64,000 nucleotides of DNA from Bacillus sp. Bos-x628 (GTDB taxonomy: Bacteria > Bacillota > Bacilli > Bacillales > Bacillaceae), in assembly GCF_040500475.1 (NCBI RefSeq), contig NZ_CP159358.1, positions 992,001 to 1,056,000 of the forward strand, written 5' to 3'. Of this stretch, positions 44,204-54,767 are shown in pieces (positions within the stretch are counted from its first letter, which is position 1; every line of letters begins with the position of its first letter). The translations under genes were made by a program, and so were the position numbers. The notes under the pieces were generated by a model. The model was given only the letters and a program-made list of their open reading frames with translations. It did no database searches and was not told the origin of the DNA.

Positions 44204-45071
44204 TTACCCATAATTTATAAATGCTTTGTGTTCCGCTGTTTTCTTCTCCTTCTTCACACAGCTTTTCATATAATGACTTTGCAAGTGACAAGCCTGGCAT
44301 TTCTTCCCCCATCAGCTCTGCCTCTTCAAGCGCAATGCCCATATCTTTGATAAAATGTTTCACATAAAATCCCGGTGCAAAATCGCCTTTTAGCATTCTT
44401 GGTGCAAGGTTTGATAGGGACCAGCTTCCTGCAGCCCCTGTTGTGATGCTTTTAAGAACCCGCTCAGGATCAAGTCCTGATTTTTTTGCGTATACCATCG
44501 CCTCTGCAACACCTATCATGCCTGCTGCAATCGCAATTTGGTTACACATTTTTGTATGCTGACCGCTCCCTGCTGGACCTTGATATTGAATATTTTCGCC
44601 CATTTGTTCAAAAAGCGGAAGGCAAGCTTCATAGGCAGTCTTTTCTCCACCAATCATAATAGCAAGGGTGCCATGTCTCGCTCCTGCATCTCCACCTGAC
44701 ACCGGGGCATCTAATGCCAATAGCCCTTTTTCTCTCGCTTTCATATCGATTTCTTTTGCGAGCTGTGGCTTTGAAGTTGTCATATCAATTAAAAATGTAC
44801 CAGGCGCAGCGTGGGCAATAAGCCCATCTTCACCTAAATATACTTCTTCCACATCTGATGGATAACCGACCATTGTGATGACAGCATCCGCTGCCTCAGC
44901 TATTTCTTTGACTGTGCTTTTCCACTTCGCACCTCTTCGCATCAATGCATCTGCCTTTTCTTTCGTTCTTGTATAAATCAAAACGTCGTATCCTGCGTCC
45001 ATTAAATGCCCTGCCATACTACTTCCCATTACACCAATTCCAATAAAACCAACTGTCTTGATTTGTGCCAT
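44199..45071 (-). CDS. ykwC: beta-hydroxyacid dehydrogenase YkwC
   Basis: NAD(P)-dependent dehydrogenase of the 3-hydroxyisobutyrate/tartronate semialdehyde family, 290 residues. Cofactor loop GFIGIGVMGSSMAGHL at 8-23, substrate loop DAPVSGGDAGARHGTLAIMIGG around 120, and the catalytic lysine in GSGQHTKMCNQI near 172. The exact substrate is unknown. It starts 13 bases after the SDR gene, so both are one transcript. Confidence 0.9.
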   Translation of the reverse strand: MAQIKTVGFIGIGVMGSSMAGHLMDAGYDVLIYTRTKEKADALMRRGAKWKSTVKEIAEAADAVITMVGYPSDVEEVYLGEDGLIAHAAPGTFLIDMTTSKPQLAKEIDMKAREKGLLALDAPVSGGDAGARHGTLAIMIGGEKTAYEACLPLFEQMGENIQYQGPAGSGQHTKMCNQIAIAAGMIGVAEAMVYAKKSGLDPERVLKSITTGAAGSWSLSNLAPRMLKGDFAPGFYVKHFIKDMGIALEEAELMGEEMPGLSLAKSLYEKLCEEGEENSGTQSIYKLWVK

Positions 45072-45084
45072 GTCTTTTTCCTCC

Positions 45085-45870
45085 TCAAAGAGACTTTGTC
45101 AATCCACCATCAATGACTAATGTTTGACCTGTCATATATGTATTGGCTTCAGATAAAAGAAAAGCCGCATATGTCGCAAACTCATCTGGCTGTCCGTATC
45201 GTCCAAGTGGAATATCACGCTCTGCTTGTGCTTTGATGTCTTCAATCGTTTGATTTTCCGCTTGAGCTCGCTGCTTGTCCAAATGTTTGATGCGATCTGT
45301 TTCAATTTTTCCAGGAGCTAATGTATTGATCAATATGCCATCTTTTGCAAGCTCTTCGGCGGCTGTTTTTGTCCAGCCAACAATGGCGGGTCTGAATGTA
45401 TTAGACAACATTAAGCCTGGTATCGGTTCTTTGACCGAAATGGAAGCAATGTTTAACACTTTTGCGCCGCGTTTTTTTAAATAAGGCAGGGCTTCTTTTA
45501 ATAGCCGTATATAGCTGAGTAAATGAAGTTGAAAGGATTCTATCCAATCTTGGTCGGTTAAGGTGTCCAGCGTTCCTGTCTTAGGACCGCCCGTATTATT
45601 CACAAGAATGTCGAGTCGCTTCTCATCACCGGCAGCGGTTTGAATGAGTTGTTTGATCTGTTTCGCATCAGCTACATCACATACTTGATAATTCAACTTA
45701 CCTGTTACGTGCGGCTTAAGTTCTTTTACCGTTTCTTTCAAAGTAAGTTCATGCCTTCCTGATAACGTGACATCAGCTCCTTCTTTTGCTAGGGCAAAGG
45801 CAATCGCTTTTCCAATCCCTTGACTGCTTGCAGCAACTACTGCCTTTTTTCCAGATAGATTTACATCCAT
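45085..45870 (-). CDS. atypical short-chain dehydrogenase/reductase
   Basis: A 261-residue SDR-fold protein with cofactor loop SSQGIGKA (residues 15-22), NNTGGP at 91-96 in place of NNAG, and the C-terminal DGG motif. Aligned to classical SDRs, the catalytic Tyr and Lys of YxxxK fall on Ser156 and Arg160 (LSNTFRPA), so the usual proton relay is missing while Ser143 and Asn are kept. The LSNxxR variant occurs in a recognised SDR subgroup, so it is unlikely to be an error. It precedes ykwC in an operon; activity is uncertain. Confidence 0.82.
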   Translation of the reverse strand: MDVNLSGKKAVVAASSQGIGKAIAFALAKEGADVTLSGRHELTLKETVKELKPHVTGKLNYQVCDVADAKQIKQLIQTAAGDEKRLDILVNNTGGPKTGTLDTLTDQDWIESFQLHLLSYIRLLKEALPYLKKRGAKVLNIASISVKEPIPGLMLSNTFRPAIVGWTKTAAEELAKDGILINTLAPGKIETDRIKHLDKQRAQAENQTIEDIKAQAERDIPLGRYGQPDEFATYAAFLLSEANTYMTGQTLVIDGGLTKSL

Positions 45871-45905
45871 GTAAGCACCTCCATGGCTCTTATTTTATCA
45901 TATAG

Positions 45906-45936
45906 AAAGAACCTTGCTTATTTGCAAGGTTCTTTT
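45906..45936 (-). terminator. terminator after mcpC
   Basis: AAAGAACCTTGC (45906-45917) and GCAAGGTTCTTT (45924-45935), loop of six. Confidence 0.75.
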
Positions 45937-45943
45937 CACTCTA

Positions 45944-47905
45944 TTACAGCTTAAAGCGGTCAACAGCCTGACGTAGTGCCTGACTGGATTCATTCAGCAT
46001 TTCTGTTGATACTTTTGTTCTTTCTAATGTTTGAACTTGTTCATCTGTTGAAGCATGCACTTCCTCAGCTGAGGCAGCCGATTCTTCTGAAATAGCTGCA
46101 ATATTTTGAATGGCATCATTCATTTTCTGCTGTTCTTCTGTCATTTGATTGATCTGTGCATGAATGCTGTCAATGGAGCCGACAAGTGCCTGCATTTCCA
46201 TTGTAATGCTGCTGAGCGCTTCACCTGTTGCATTAATGGCTTCTCCTTGTTCCTCATTCATTTTACTTGCTGCTGTCATGGCTTCAGCTGCCTTCTTGGA
46301 TTCATCTTGAATGAGTTTCACGGTTTCACTAATATGTTTGGTTGATTGAGCTGATTGTTCAGCAAGTTTTCTCACTTCTTCAGCGACAACAGCGAAGCCT
46401 CGTCCGCTTTCTCCTGCTCTTGCTGCTTCAATGCTTGCGTTAAGAGCAAGTAAGTTCGTCTGATCAGAGATTTCAGAGATTGCTGTGACGACATTTTCAA
46501 TATTTTTTGTCTTATGCTCAAGGTCCAGCAGCATTTGTTCTACCTTTTTAGATTCTTCATTTGCTTGTGTTGATTTTTGGACTAATAGGCCAAGAGCATC
46601 CAGACCTCTGTAGCTCGCATCCTCAGATGATTTTGAGTTGGTTTGCATCTGAGAGGCAAGCTCACCCATATGACGAACTTTTTCATACAATTGTTCTGAT
46701 TTTTCATTAATTGTTTCAACTTCTGATGCTTGCTTAGATGCACCTGTTGCGACTTCTTGAATGGCAGTCGCAATTTGCTCACTAGACAACAGCGTTTCAT
46801 TTGAAATTTGTGTGACTTCATCTGTTGATTTTACAACCTGCTCTGATGCGCCTTTCACTTTTTCAATTAATTCTCGAATCCCTTCTGTCATTTGGTTAAA
46901 GCTTTTCGTTAAAAAGCCTATTTCATCTTGAGATTTCGTTTCCAGTGAGCTGCTTAAATCTCCTTCAGACACTTTACGAACATGCTCTATTAACCGCTTG
47001 ATTGGCGTTGTAATGCTTCTTGCTAATAAATAGCTGAAGAGCATTGCAAGTACAACGGCAATAACAGAAATGATGATACTTGTCTGATTCATCTGTTTTG
47101 TGATCCAAAGTAGTTTCTCTTTTTGGAAGCTGACCCCTATCGTCCAATTAGCTTCTTTGATTTTAGAAATGACTGTTAGCTGTTCATCATTATCAATTCC
47201 AGAATTGTCGACAGCTTTCTTTACAGACGCTACTTTTGATATATTTTTCCCCTGCTCTGTTGGATGTGCCAGAAGTGTACCAGTACCGTCAACTAAAAAA
47301 GCGGTTCCCATATAAGGAATTTTCTTTTCATTAATAAATGTTTGAATGGAGGTCAGCTTTAAATCAAGCCCAGCCACTCCTACTACCTGCCCATTACGAA
47401 CAATGGCCTTTGCTGCTGATACGACCATCTTATTTGTTGCTTTATCTATATATGGATCTGTCCATAATACCTTATCAGGCTTTTTAGCCGCTTGAATATA
47501 CCAATCGCGTTTTGTTGGGTCATATCCCTTGCCAAAATCAGACTCTGGAAATGCAAACATTTTGCCATCATTCGTCCCAATATAGGCTAGAGAAATAAGC
47601 TCGTCCTGCTCCTTCAGTCCTTTCAGTTGATCGGTTTCAAACGTCGTTATTTGTTTTGTTTGTTTTTGCGCAAAATTCTCTGTGAGTGTACTTGTTGCCA
47701 GTTTGTTAATTGTTTCGCCGTATCCTTCAAGCTTTAGTGCAATCATGTCTCTCATGCTTTCTGCAATTGCTGTTGTTGTTGTTTTTGCATTGCGTTCAAT
47801 GAGTGGCTTTAGAACTATGTTTGAACCAACTTGAACTGCCACGACGGTTAAAATTAAAATAACTGAGGTAAATACAGCTATCTTCATTTGAAGTTTCTTA
47901 AACAT
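45944..47905 (-). CDS. mcpC: methyl-accepting chemotaxis protein McpC
   Basis: Membrane chemoreceptor of 653 residues: membrane segment about 7-30, extracellular double-Cache domain (about 35-280), second membrane segment (about 283-303), HAMP domain (about 304-355), and the long signalling coiled coil with the conserved hairpin tip [38 protein letters not shown]. In B. subtilis McpC mediates taxis to most amino acids and to PTS sugars. The ATG at 47905 follows AGGGGTGATGAG; the frame is open to 47974. A sigma-D promoter is upstream. Confidence 0.9.
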   Translation of the reverse strand: MFKKLQMKIAVFTSVILILTVVAVQVGSNIVLKPLIERNAKTTTTAIAESMRDMIALKLEGYGETINKLATSTLTENFAQKQTKQITTFETDQLKGLKEQDELISLAYIGTNDGKMFAFPESDFGKGYDPTKRDWYIQAAKKPDKVLWTDPYIDKATNKMVVSAAKAIVRNGQVVGVAGLDLKLTSIQTFINEKKIPYMGTAFLVDGTGTLLAHPTEQGKNISKVASVKKAVDNSGIDNDEQLTVISKIKEANWTIGVSFQKEKLLWITKQMNQTSIIISVIAVVLAMLFSYLLARSITTPIKRLIEHVRKVSEGDLSSSLETKSQDEIGFLTKSFNQMTEGIRELIEKVKGASEQVVKSTDEVTQISNETLLSSEQIATAIQEVATGASKQASEVETINEKSEQLYEKVRHMGELASQMQTNSKSSEDASYRGLDALGLLVQKSTQANEESKKVEQMLLDLEHKTKNIENVVTAISEISDQTNLLALNASIEAARAGESGRGFAVVAEEVRKLAEQSAQSTKHISETVKLIQDESKKAAEAMTAASKMNEEQGEAINATGEALSSITMEMQALVGSIDSIHAQINQMTEEQQKMNDAIQNIAAISEESAASAEEVHASTDEQVQTLERTKVSTEMLNESSQALRQAVDRFKL

Positions 47906-47946
47906 CTCATCACCCCTACATATCCTACTTTGACATCCTATCTTGT

Positions 47947-47973
47947 ATATCGGCAAAAATAATATGGCATTCA
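47947..47973 (-). promoter_or_regulatory. sigma-D promoter of mcpC
   Basis: Minus-strand -10 GCCGATAT (47947-47954), perfect; 15-base spacer; -35 TGAA (consensus TAAA). Confidence 0.82.
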
Positions 47974-48022
47974 ATAGTTTTAAGAAAATTTAAACAGAAA
48001 AAACAAGCCAAAAAGGCTTGTT

Positions 48023-49051
48023 TTAAGTAAAATATTCAATTTTTGCAGACGGAAAGTACTGTTCTATATATGATTCTAACGTCTGTCTTAATTCTTGTTC
48101 CTCATCTTTTTGATAGATATATTTACCAATTCCATACCTGCCCCATTTGTATCTTCTTTTATCCTCATCTAACTCTAACTTCGATTTCGGATAGTTTTTC
48201 TGAATGACACGCTTCGCTGGTTTCGTGAACCGGTGCTGAATCATTTCAAAGGTAATATCATGTCTAACACCTTCGGGGAGAGCTGCATCCAGCTTTTCAA
48301 AAAGAACTTTATACCCTTCTTGCCAACCGTCATGAATATAAATTGGGGCAATGATAAAGCCAAGAGGATAACCTGCTTTTGCTACCTTCACCGCAGCTTC
48401 AATCCGCTGATCGAGCGGTGATGTTCCTGGTTCGAAATATTTAATAACATAATCGGCATTAATGCTAAAGCGAAACCGTGTACGCCCGTTATGTTTTGCA
48501 TCTAACAGGTGATCCACATGATGAAACTTTGTGACGAAACGCAGCTTGCCAAGATCGGTCTGTCCAAAGTATTCAATCGCTCTTTTGAGTGTATGCGTCA
48601 AATGGTCAATCCCTACTATGTCAGATGTACAAGAAGCTTCAAAGCGTGTAATATCTGGTGCACGTTCGTTCATGTACTGCTCTGCCTGACCCAATATTTC
48701 TTCCACATTGACATACGTTCGAATATAGGGCTTGCTTCCCATTGTGGTTTGCAGGTAGCAATAATGGCAATGCCCCATACATCCTGTAGCAAATGGTATC
48801 GCATACTCAGCAGACGGTTTAGATGAATCAAACTTTAATGTTTTTCTAACACCAATGACTAAAGTAGATTTCGCATTACGATACTTTTGTAAATCATTTT
48901 TCCCAGGTATATTTCTTACTTGGTTGTGTGAAGTTGTTTCTCTAATTTCAATCCCCATACCTTCGAACTTTTCTTTCAGCTCTTGTCCTAACGGGTACTC
49001 AAGTGCCCTAGGTTCAATATAGACAAGCTGGGGGACAAAAGGCTTAATCAT
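48023..49051 (-). CDS. splB: spore photoproduct lyase
   Basis: Radical SAM enzyme that reverses the thymine dimer of spores (spore photoproduct) during germination. The 342 residues have the radical SAM cluster Cys91-x3-Cys95-x2-Cys98 in CMGHCHYC, Tyr97 and Tyr99, and the hydrogen-donor Cys141 in FEASCTSD. Length and sequence agree with SplB of B. subtilis. I use the ATG at 49051 by alignment; the in-frame ATG at 49063 has AAAGG five bases upstream and cannot be ruled out. Second gene of splAB. Confidence 0.95.
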   Translation of the reverse strand: MIKPFVPQLVYIEPRALEYPLGQELKEKFEGMGIEIRETTSHNQVRNIPGKNDLQKYRNAKSTLVIGVRKTLKFDSSKPSAEYAIPFATGCMGHCHYCYLQTTMGSKPYIRTYVNVEEILGQAEQYMNERAPDITRFEASCTSDIVGIDHLTHTLKRAIEYFGQTDLGKLRFVTKFHHVDHLLDAKHNGRTRFRFSINADYVIKYFEPGTSPLDQRIEAAVKVAKAGYPLGFIIAPIYIHDGWQEGYKVLFEKLDAALPEGVRHDITFEMIQHRFTKPAKRVIQKNYPKSKLELDEDKRRYKWGRYGIGKYIYQKDEEQELRQTLESYIEQYFPSAKIEYFT

Positions 49052-49122
49052 GATAAAGCACATCCTTACCTTTGAGGTTTACATACGGTTACTTTAACCG
49101 ATAAAGACGACTTTTATCCTTT

Positions 49123-49362
49123 CTAATATCTCCCTGATTCAAATAGCTCTTGATAAAGGGCTTCTGCTTCTTCGTATGTTGAAAATACGGCATCATCTGG
49201 TGCTAATGTATGGTACGTTTCAAGTAAAAATAGAGCAAGCTCTTGTTCATTGTATGGATGTGAAACAATTTCCGCTTCTTTAATTTGTGCAACATTTGCT
49301 GCATGGGGATTTCGATAAATGACATACACTTGATCACCTGGCTTGTATTCTGAGAAAGGCAA
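49123..49362 (-). CDS. splA: SplA, TRAP-like regulator of the spl operon
   Basis: A 79-residue protein (MPFSEYKPGDQVYVIYRNPHAANV) that matches SplA, reported as a TRAP-like negative regulator of splB expression in developing spores. The start is TTG at 49362, eight bases after GGAGG, which gives the B. subtilis length; the GTG at 49371 overlaps the binding site. splB follows after 71 bases. Confidence 0.88.
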   Translation of the reverse strand: MPFSEYKPGDQVYVIYRNPHAANVAQIKEAEIVSHPYNEQELALFLLETYHTLAPDDAVFSTYEEAEALYQELFESGRY

Positions 49363-49387
49363 TCCGGTCACCTCCAGTTTTTTATTT

Positions 49388-49417
49388 TAGGATGCCCTAT
49401 TCTTCTCACGATATGAC
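49388..49417 (-). promoter_or_regulatory. candidate sigma-G promoter of splAB
   Basis: Minus-strand -10 CATCCTA (49388-49394) fits CATNHTA; a CATAT -35-like element lies about 17 bases upstream. Forespore expression is the known pattern for splAB. Confidence 0.6.
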
Positions 49418-49431
49418 TTAATATGATAAAA

Positions 49432-49468
49432 TTCGACAAAAAAACCAGACAGTTATACCTGTCTGGTT
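49432..49468 (-). terminator. terminator of the ptsGHI operon
   Basis: AACCAGACAG (49443-49452) and CTGTCTGGTT (49459-49468), loop TTATAC, then seven T on the minus strand. Confidence 0.88.
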
Positions 49469-49476
49469 AAATTCAT

Positions 49477-51192
49477 CTAGTTTTGAAAAGTTTTCTTGAC
49501 GAAGTCTACGACTTCCTCTGTTGTGCCAAATGATAGAATACGCTCTTTAAATGATTCAGCTTCTTTCTTAGAAAGCTTGCTGAGTTGCGTTCTTGCTGGA
49601 AGGATCGATGTTGCACTCATAGAAAATTCGTCTAATCCTAATCCAAGTAAAATCGGGATTGCGATTTCATCTCCTGCCATCTCACCACACATACCAACCC
49701 ATTTACCTTCTTTGTGCGCTGCTTCAATCACAAGAGTAATGAGGCGAAGAATAGCCGGATTGTATGGCTGATAAAGATAAGACACTCGCTCGTTCATTCG
49801 GTCAGCAGCCATAGTGTATTGAATCAAATCATTTGTTCCAATACTGAAGAAATCCACTTCTTTTGCAAATCGGTCGGCAATGATAGCTGTTGACGGTATC
49901 TCTACCATCATACCGATTTCGATTGAATCTGATACGGCTATACCTTTTGCCACCAATGAATCTTTTTCTTCAAGTAAAATGGCTTTTGCTTCTCTAAACT
50001 CTGATAACGTCGCAATCATAGGGAACATGATTTTCAAGTTTCCATATGTACTTGCACGAAGTAAGGCGCGTAGTTGTGTTCTGAAAATCTCCTGCTCTTC
50101 TAGGCAAAGGCGAATCGCTCTGTAGCCAAGAAACGGATTCATTTCTTTTGGAAGCTGCAAGTAAGGCAGTTCCTTATCGCCACCAATATCAAGTGTGCGG
50201 ACTACAACTGGTTTGCCTCCCATTTTTTCTAATACGGTTTTATAAGCATCAAACTGTTCTTCTTCTGTTGGAAGTTGTTCTCTGCCCATATATAAGAACT
50301 CTGTTCGGTATAGCCCGACTGCTTCACCACCATTTTCAAGTACACCTTTTACATCTTCAGGCGTACCGATGTTTGCAGCTAGCTCTACATGAACACCGTC
50401 TTTTGTGACCGTTGGCTTGTCTACAAGCTTTTCCCATTCAGCTTTTTGAATTAAGAAGTCCGCATGCTTTTTTTGATACGCTTTCACTTCATCTTCAGAA
50501 GGGCGAATGATGACATCTCCGCTAATACCGTCAACAATCACTAAATCATCGTTTTTCACCGTTTTTGTTGCTTCTTTTGTTCCAACAACTGCTGGGATTT
50601 CCATTGATCTTGCCATGATTGCTGAGTGAGATGTACGACCGCCGATATCTGTCGCAAAACCTTTTACAAATTGACGGTTTAACTGAGCTGTATCAGATGG
50701 TGTCAAATCTTCAGCAATAATGATAACCTCTTCAGAAATCATACTTGGGTTCGGAATGTCAACGCCTAGCAAATGTCCAGTTACACGTTTTGTCACATCG
50801 CGAATATCCGCAGCACGTTCCTTCATGTATTCATTGTCCATTGCTTCAAACATTGTGACAAACGTTGCCGCTGTCTCTTTTAAAGCAAATTCAGCATTTA
50901 CTTTATCAGATTTGATTTTATCCTTTACTGGATTTAGCAGCTCAGGATCACTTAACACAAGAAGGTGTGCAGAGAAAATATCTGCTTTATCTTGTCCAAG
51001 CTCTTTTAGCGCATGCTCTTTAATCGCTTCAAGTTCTTGTTTTGAAAGTTGAATTGCTTCTTCAAAGCGTTTCACTTCTGTCTCTGGATCATTGATGTCT
51101 TTTTGGTGAACTGTTAAATCTGGTTCTTCCAGACGATATGCTTTTGCAATCGCAACGCCTGATGAAGCACCAATTCCTTTCAGTTGTTGCAT
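49477..51192 (-). CDS. ptsI: PTS enzyme I
   Basis: Takes phosphate from phosphoenolpyruvate and passes it to HPr, feeding all PTS sugars. The 571 residues show the phospho-histidine His189 in [19 protein letters not shown] and the C-terminal PEP-binding barrel with [20 protein letters not shown] ([17 protein letters not shown]) and GMCGEMAGD. The ATG overlaps the ptsH stop by one base (TAATG). Confidence 0.96.
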   Translation of the reverse strand: MQQLKGIGASSGVAIAKAYRLEEPDLTVHQKDINDPETEVKRFEEAIQLSKQELEAIKEHALKELGQDKADIFSAHLLVLSDPELLNPVKDKIKSDKVNAEFALKETAATFVTMFEAMDNEYMKERAADIRDVTKRVTGHLLGVDIPNPSMISEEVIIIAEDLTPSDTAQLNRQFVKGFATDIGGRTSHSAIMARSMEIPAVVGTKEATKTVKNDDLVIVDGISGDVIIRPSEDEVKAYQKKHADFLIQKAEWEKLVDKPTVTKDGVHVELAANIGTPEDVKGVLENGGEAVGLYRTEFLYMGREQLPTEEEQFDAYKTVLEKMGGKPVVVRTLDIGGDKELPYLQLPKEMNPFLGYRAIRLCLEEQEIFRTQLRALLRASTYGNLKIMFPMIATLSEFREAKAILLEEKDSLVAKGIAVSDSIEIGMMVEIPSTAIIADRFAKEVDFFSIGTNDLIQYTMAADRMNERVSYLYQPYNPAILRLITLVIEAAHKEGKWVGMCGEMAGDEIAIPILLGLGLDEFSMSATSILPARTQLSKLSKKEAESFKERILSFGTTEEVVDFVKKTFQN

Positions 51193-51458
51193 TACTCGCC
51201 TAGGCCTTCACTTTTCATTGTGTCTTTTAGCGCAGCAAGTGCGTCGTTTTCATCAGAACCAGAAGCAGAGATCGTGATTGTAGCACCTTTCGCAATTCCT
51301 AGAGACATTACACCCATAATAGATTTAAGGTTCACTGTTTTACCATTATATTCTAAGTTGATATCAGCATCATATTTACTAGCAGTTTGAACAAGAACTG
51401 TTGCAGGACGCGCATGAATTCCAGAATCTGCAGTTACTTTGAATGTTTGTTGAGCCAT
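51192..51458 (-). CDS. ptsH: phosphocarrier protein HPr
   Basis: An 88-residue phosphocarrier with His15 (GIHARPA), the enzyme I phosphorylation site, and Ser46 ([11 protein letters not shown]), phosphorylated by HPr kinase so that HPr-Ser-P becomes corepressor of CcpA. It differs little from B. subtilis HPr. The ATG at 51458 has AAAGGAG at good distance; three codons upstream are in frame but not needed. It lies between ptsG and ptsI. Confidence 0.97.
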   Translation of the reverse strand: MAQQTFKVTADSGIHARPATVLVQTASKYDADINLEYNGKTVNLKSIMGVMSLGIAKGATITISASGSDENDALAALKDTMKSEGLGE

Positions 51459-51551
51459 TTTTATCAATCTCCTTTTTATACAATTAATACATCCACAATA
51501 TTATATCATACTGCCGAGCTTGTCATCTAACAAGAACGGCAGTTATAAAAA

Positions 51552-53651
51552 TTATTTTGAAATTTTTATAATATTTTCTTGACCTGCTTTGATTTCACCA
51601 GTTTCCTGAAGGTCAATAAATTGTCCTTCACTTAAGTTTGTAAAGACAATTGGTGTCATCAAGGATGGTACTTTAGACTTAATTTGATCAATATCAACCT
51701 CTAAGAGTTTTTGACCGATTTCTACTTGATCTCCCTCTTGTACAAATGCTTCAAAGCCTTCTCCTTTAAGACTGACCGTATCAATGCCAAAATGAATTAA
51801 AATTTCTAATCCACCATCCGATTGAAGGCCAATCGCATGCTTTGTTGGGAAAACATTTAAGATTCTCCCTTTCACTGGCGATAACACTGTACCATCTTTT
51901 GGCAAGATGGCAAATCCGTCACCCATCATTTTTCCTGAGAATACTTGATCTGGCACATCTGTAATTGGATGTAACTCCCCTGTAATTGGTGCGGTAAATA
52001 CTTCTTCCCCTTGTTCATTTTGAAGCGGCTTCGCTATGACCTCTTCGACTTGCTGATTGACTTCTTCTTTTGCAGAAGGGGCTTTAGCTGGACGCGGTGT
52101 GCGGCCTGCAATAATATCTTGCATTTGCGTTTTCAAATTGTCAGAACGAGGACCAAAGATTGCCTGAATATTGTTACCTACCTCAAGGACACCTGATGCG
52201 CCAAGTTTTTTCAAGCGGTCTTTGTCCACTTTTTTCTGATCATTTACTGTCACACGCAAACGCGTGATACATGCATCAAGGTGTTTAATATTTTCTTGGT
52301 CACCCATTGCTTCAAGAATTTTATATGGCAGGTCATCTCCTTTTTCAGACTTGGTCATGTCTGCATCATCTGCCGCTTCATCCTCACGGCCTGGTGTTTT
52401 CAGATTAAATTTACGGATGGCAAATCTAAATCCGAAGTAATAAATCACGGCAAGAACAAGACCGACTGGTATAACAAGCCACCAAGCAGTTCTGTTTGGC
52501 AAGATACCAAATAAGAAGAAGTCGATTAACCCTCCTGAGAAGGTCATACCGATTTTCACGTTTAGAATATCCATTATCATAAAGGATAATCCAGCAAATA
52601 TGCAGTGAATCGCAAACAATAATGGTGCAACAAATAAGAATGAGAATTCAAGTGGTTCTGTAATCCCTGTTAAGAATGATGTAAGGGCCGCTGATCCCAT
52701 AATTCCTGCCACTAATTTTTTATTCTTTGGTTTTGATTCATGGTAAATCGCAAGTGCTGCTGCTGGAAGACCGAACATCATAAATGGATATTTTCCTGTC
52801 ATGAATGTTCCTGCTGTGAGCTTAACACCATCTTTAATTTGTGCCATGAAAATACGCTGGTCACCACGTACAAGCTCTCCTGATAAACTCTTGTAACTAA
52901 AGAACTCGTACCAAAACGGTGAGTAGAAAATATGATGTAAACCGAATGGAATAAGAGAGCGTTCAATGACACCGAAAACAAAGGCAGCAAGCGGCTCATT
53001 CGCTGCAAGCAATCCTGTAGAAAATGAGTTCAGTGCACTTTGGATTGGCGGCCAAATGATCAGCATCAAAAGTCCTAAAATAAGTGCTGAAACGGACGTA
53101 ACAATCGGAACAAAACGTTTACCTGCAAAGAAACCGAGATATTGAGGGAGCTCAATTTTGTAAAATTTATTAAACATATAAGCAGCTAATACCCCGACAA
53201 TAATCCCGCCAAAGACGCCGGTAGACAAGGTGGGAATACCGAGCATGTTAATATACTCTGGATGATTCCCCTTGAAGAATTTGGCTAATTTTACAGAATC
53301 TGATGGAATCGATCCATTTGCTATTAAGACAGCGCTCATGGTAACGTTCATTACAAGATAACCGATAATAGCGGCAATCCCTGCAACACCGTCACCGTTC
53401 GCTAAGCCAATGGCAACACCTACAGCAAATAAGAGCGGAAGGTTAGAAAATACAATATTACCTGCATTTTCCATTACACTTGCAACAAGCTGAATTGTAT
53501 CATTGCTTAAAAATTGAGCCACATCGATCAGTTGCGGATTTTGCATCGCATTCCCAAGTGCCAGTAAAATACCAGCAGCAGGAAGGATCGCAACTGGAAG
53601 CATAAGTGCTCGTCCAATTTTTTGCAACACACCAAAAAGTGATTTAAACAC
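51552..53651 (-). CDS. ptsG: PTS glucose-specific enzyme IICBA
   Basis: Main glucose permease, 699 residues in the order C-B-A: membrane domain EIIC (about 1-420), EIIB with the phospho-cysteine in [12 protein letters not shown] (about residue 461), and EIIA with the phospho-histidine in [18 protein letters not shown] (about 620). GTG start after AGGAGG. Expression should depend on GlcT, whose RNA target and overlapping terminator lie in the leader at 53756-53830. First gene of ptsGHI. Confidence 0.95.
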   Translation of the reverse strand: MFKSLFGVLQKIGRALMLPVAILPAAGILLALGNAMQNPQLIDVAQFLSNDTIQLVASVMENAGNIVFSNLPLLFAVGVAIGLANGDGVAGIAAIIGYLVMNVTMSAVLIANGSIPSDSVKLAKFFKGNHPEYINMLGIPTLSTGVFGGIIVGVLAAYMFNKFYKIELPQYLGFFAGKRFVPIVTSVSALILGLLMLIIWPPIQSALNSFSTGLLAANEPLAAFVFGVIERSLIPFGLHHIFYSPFWYEFFSYKSLSGELVRGDQRIFMAQIKDGVKLTAGTFMTGKYPFMMFGLPAAALAIYHESKPKNKKLVAGIMGSAALTSFLTGITEPLEFSFLFVAPLLFAIHCIFAGLSFMIMDILNVKIGMTFSGGLIDFFLFGILPNRTAWWLVIPVGLVLAVIYYFGFRFAIRKFNLKTPGREDEAADDADMTKSEKGDDLPYKILEAMGDQENIKHLDACITRLRVTVNDQKKVDKDRLKKLGASGVLEVGNNIQAIFGPRSDNLKTQMQDIIAGRTPRPAKAPSAKEEVNQQVEEVIAKPLQNEQGEEVFTAPITGELHPITDVPDQVFSGKMMGDGFAILPKDGTVLSPVKGRILNVFPTKHAIGLQSDGGLEILIHFGIDTVSLKGEGFEAFVQEGDQVEIGQKLLEVDIDQIKSKVPSLMTPIVFTNLSEGQFIDLQETGEIKAGQENIIKISK

Positions 53652-53755
53652 TGGTTGAACCTCCTTTTGTTTTCGCTTACAACATGCATTTCATTCTTGA
53701 CCTATAGACCTCTATTTCATAATTAACCGTTTACATTTCACTTTTAAAGACACAA

Positions 53756-53830
53756 AAAAGGCATGATGATATAAGGTTCCTCAAATAACAGGATTTTATC
53801 CTGTTATTACCTTAACTCACTCATGCCTGA
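53756..53830 (-). promoter_or_regulatory. GlcT-responsive RNA antiterminator and terminator of ptsG
   Basis: On the minus strand the leader contains a RAT-type hairpin (53772-53814: TTAAGGTAATAACAGGA paired with TCCTGTTATTTGAGGAACCTTA) inside a terminator whose arms are TCATGCCT (53821-53828) and AGGCATGA (53759-53766), followed by six T. GlcT binding stabilises the RAT and should prevent the terminator from forming, so ptsG is read when glucose is present. This matches the known ptsG mechanism in B. subtilis. Confidence 0.88.
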
Positions 53831-53857
53831 TCGAATCAGTTACACGTTTCAAGTAAA

Positions 53858-54706
53858 CTATGAAATTTTATTAGTCAATCTGTACAGGTGAAGTGTCAGA
53901 TAGACAGCTTCCGCTTCATGTACAGGTTTTTTCAATGCATGTTGCAAAATTTTGATCATTTTCCAAGCAGTATTGTAGCATAAAGGATATTCATTTTTCA
54001 ATAGATGAAGCAATTTTTTTGGCTCCTCTAATGATTCCTCCCGTTTAATGCGCTCAATGGAAAATGTAATATGGCGCAGTAAGCGTAAATAATGAACACT
54101 TTCTCTATCTACCTTCATATGAAATGCATCTTCTATTACTTGTACCATTTGGGTGATGAGCTGTGAATGACGGTTGACCTCAGATAAAGGGCGATTCGTT
54201 AGAGCAGAATGGATATGAAGGGCAATAAAACCAATCTCTCCATCTGGCAACTTCGTTTCGACATCAGGTCGTTTGTTGATGAGCTCAACAACTTCCTTTG
54301 CGACCTCGTATTCTTTCGGATATAAAGACTTCGTCTCAAGCATAAATGGATTTGTGATATCATAGCCTTGCTTCACTCGCTTAAAACTAAAAGCAATGTG
54401 ATCTGTCAGCGCAATATGAATATGTTCATTTAGCCGATGCCCCATTTTTTCCCGTATGTGATAAATGACATCATTTGCGATCTCGATGATTTTCTCATCA
54501 ATGTGATGAAGCAATTGCTTATATTCTGTTTGTTCCTTTGTATTTTTTAAAACAAACATTTTTTCAAATGCAGCTTGATCGAGAACATCACCCGATTTTT
54601 TTCCGAATCCGATGCCTTTTCCAATGAGAACAACTTCGTCATATGATGGGTGTCTTGCGATGATGACATTGTTATTTAACGCTTTATCAACGGTGAAGGA
54701 TTCCAT
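53858..54706 (-). CDS. glcT: transcriptional antiterminator GlcT
   Basis: BglG-family RNA-binding antiterminator that controls ptsG. The roughly 282 residues comprise the CAT RNA-binding domain (about 1-60, VIIARHPSYDEVVLIGKGIGFGKKSG) and two PRD domains with the regulatory histidines (EHIHIALTDHIAF; GFIALHIHSALTNR; YLTLHLYRLTNKIS). Phosphorylation by EIIGlc and HPr sets its activity. I use the ATG at 54706 by alignment; ATG 54712 and the start at 54733 are in frame, and the GGAGG is closest to 54712. Confidence 0.93.
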   Translation of the reverse strand: MESFTVDKALNNNVIIARHPSYDEVVLIGKGIGFGKKSGDVLDQAAFEKMFVLKNTKEQTEYKQLLHHIDEKIIEIANDVIYHIREKMGHRLNEHIHIALTDHIAFSFKRVKQGYDITNPFMLETKSLYPKEYEVAKEVVELINKRPDVETKLPDGEIGFIALHIHSALTNRPLSEVNRHSQLITQMVQVIEDAFHMKVDRESVHYLRLLRHITFSIERIKREESLEEPKKLLHLLKNEYPLCYNTAWKMIKILQHALKKPVHEAEAVYLTLHLYRLTNKIS

Positions 54707-54767
54707 GAACATCCCCACCTCCTTCTTGTTCAATCTCTCTTATCGTACAAAACAGATGAAACTGGCG

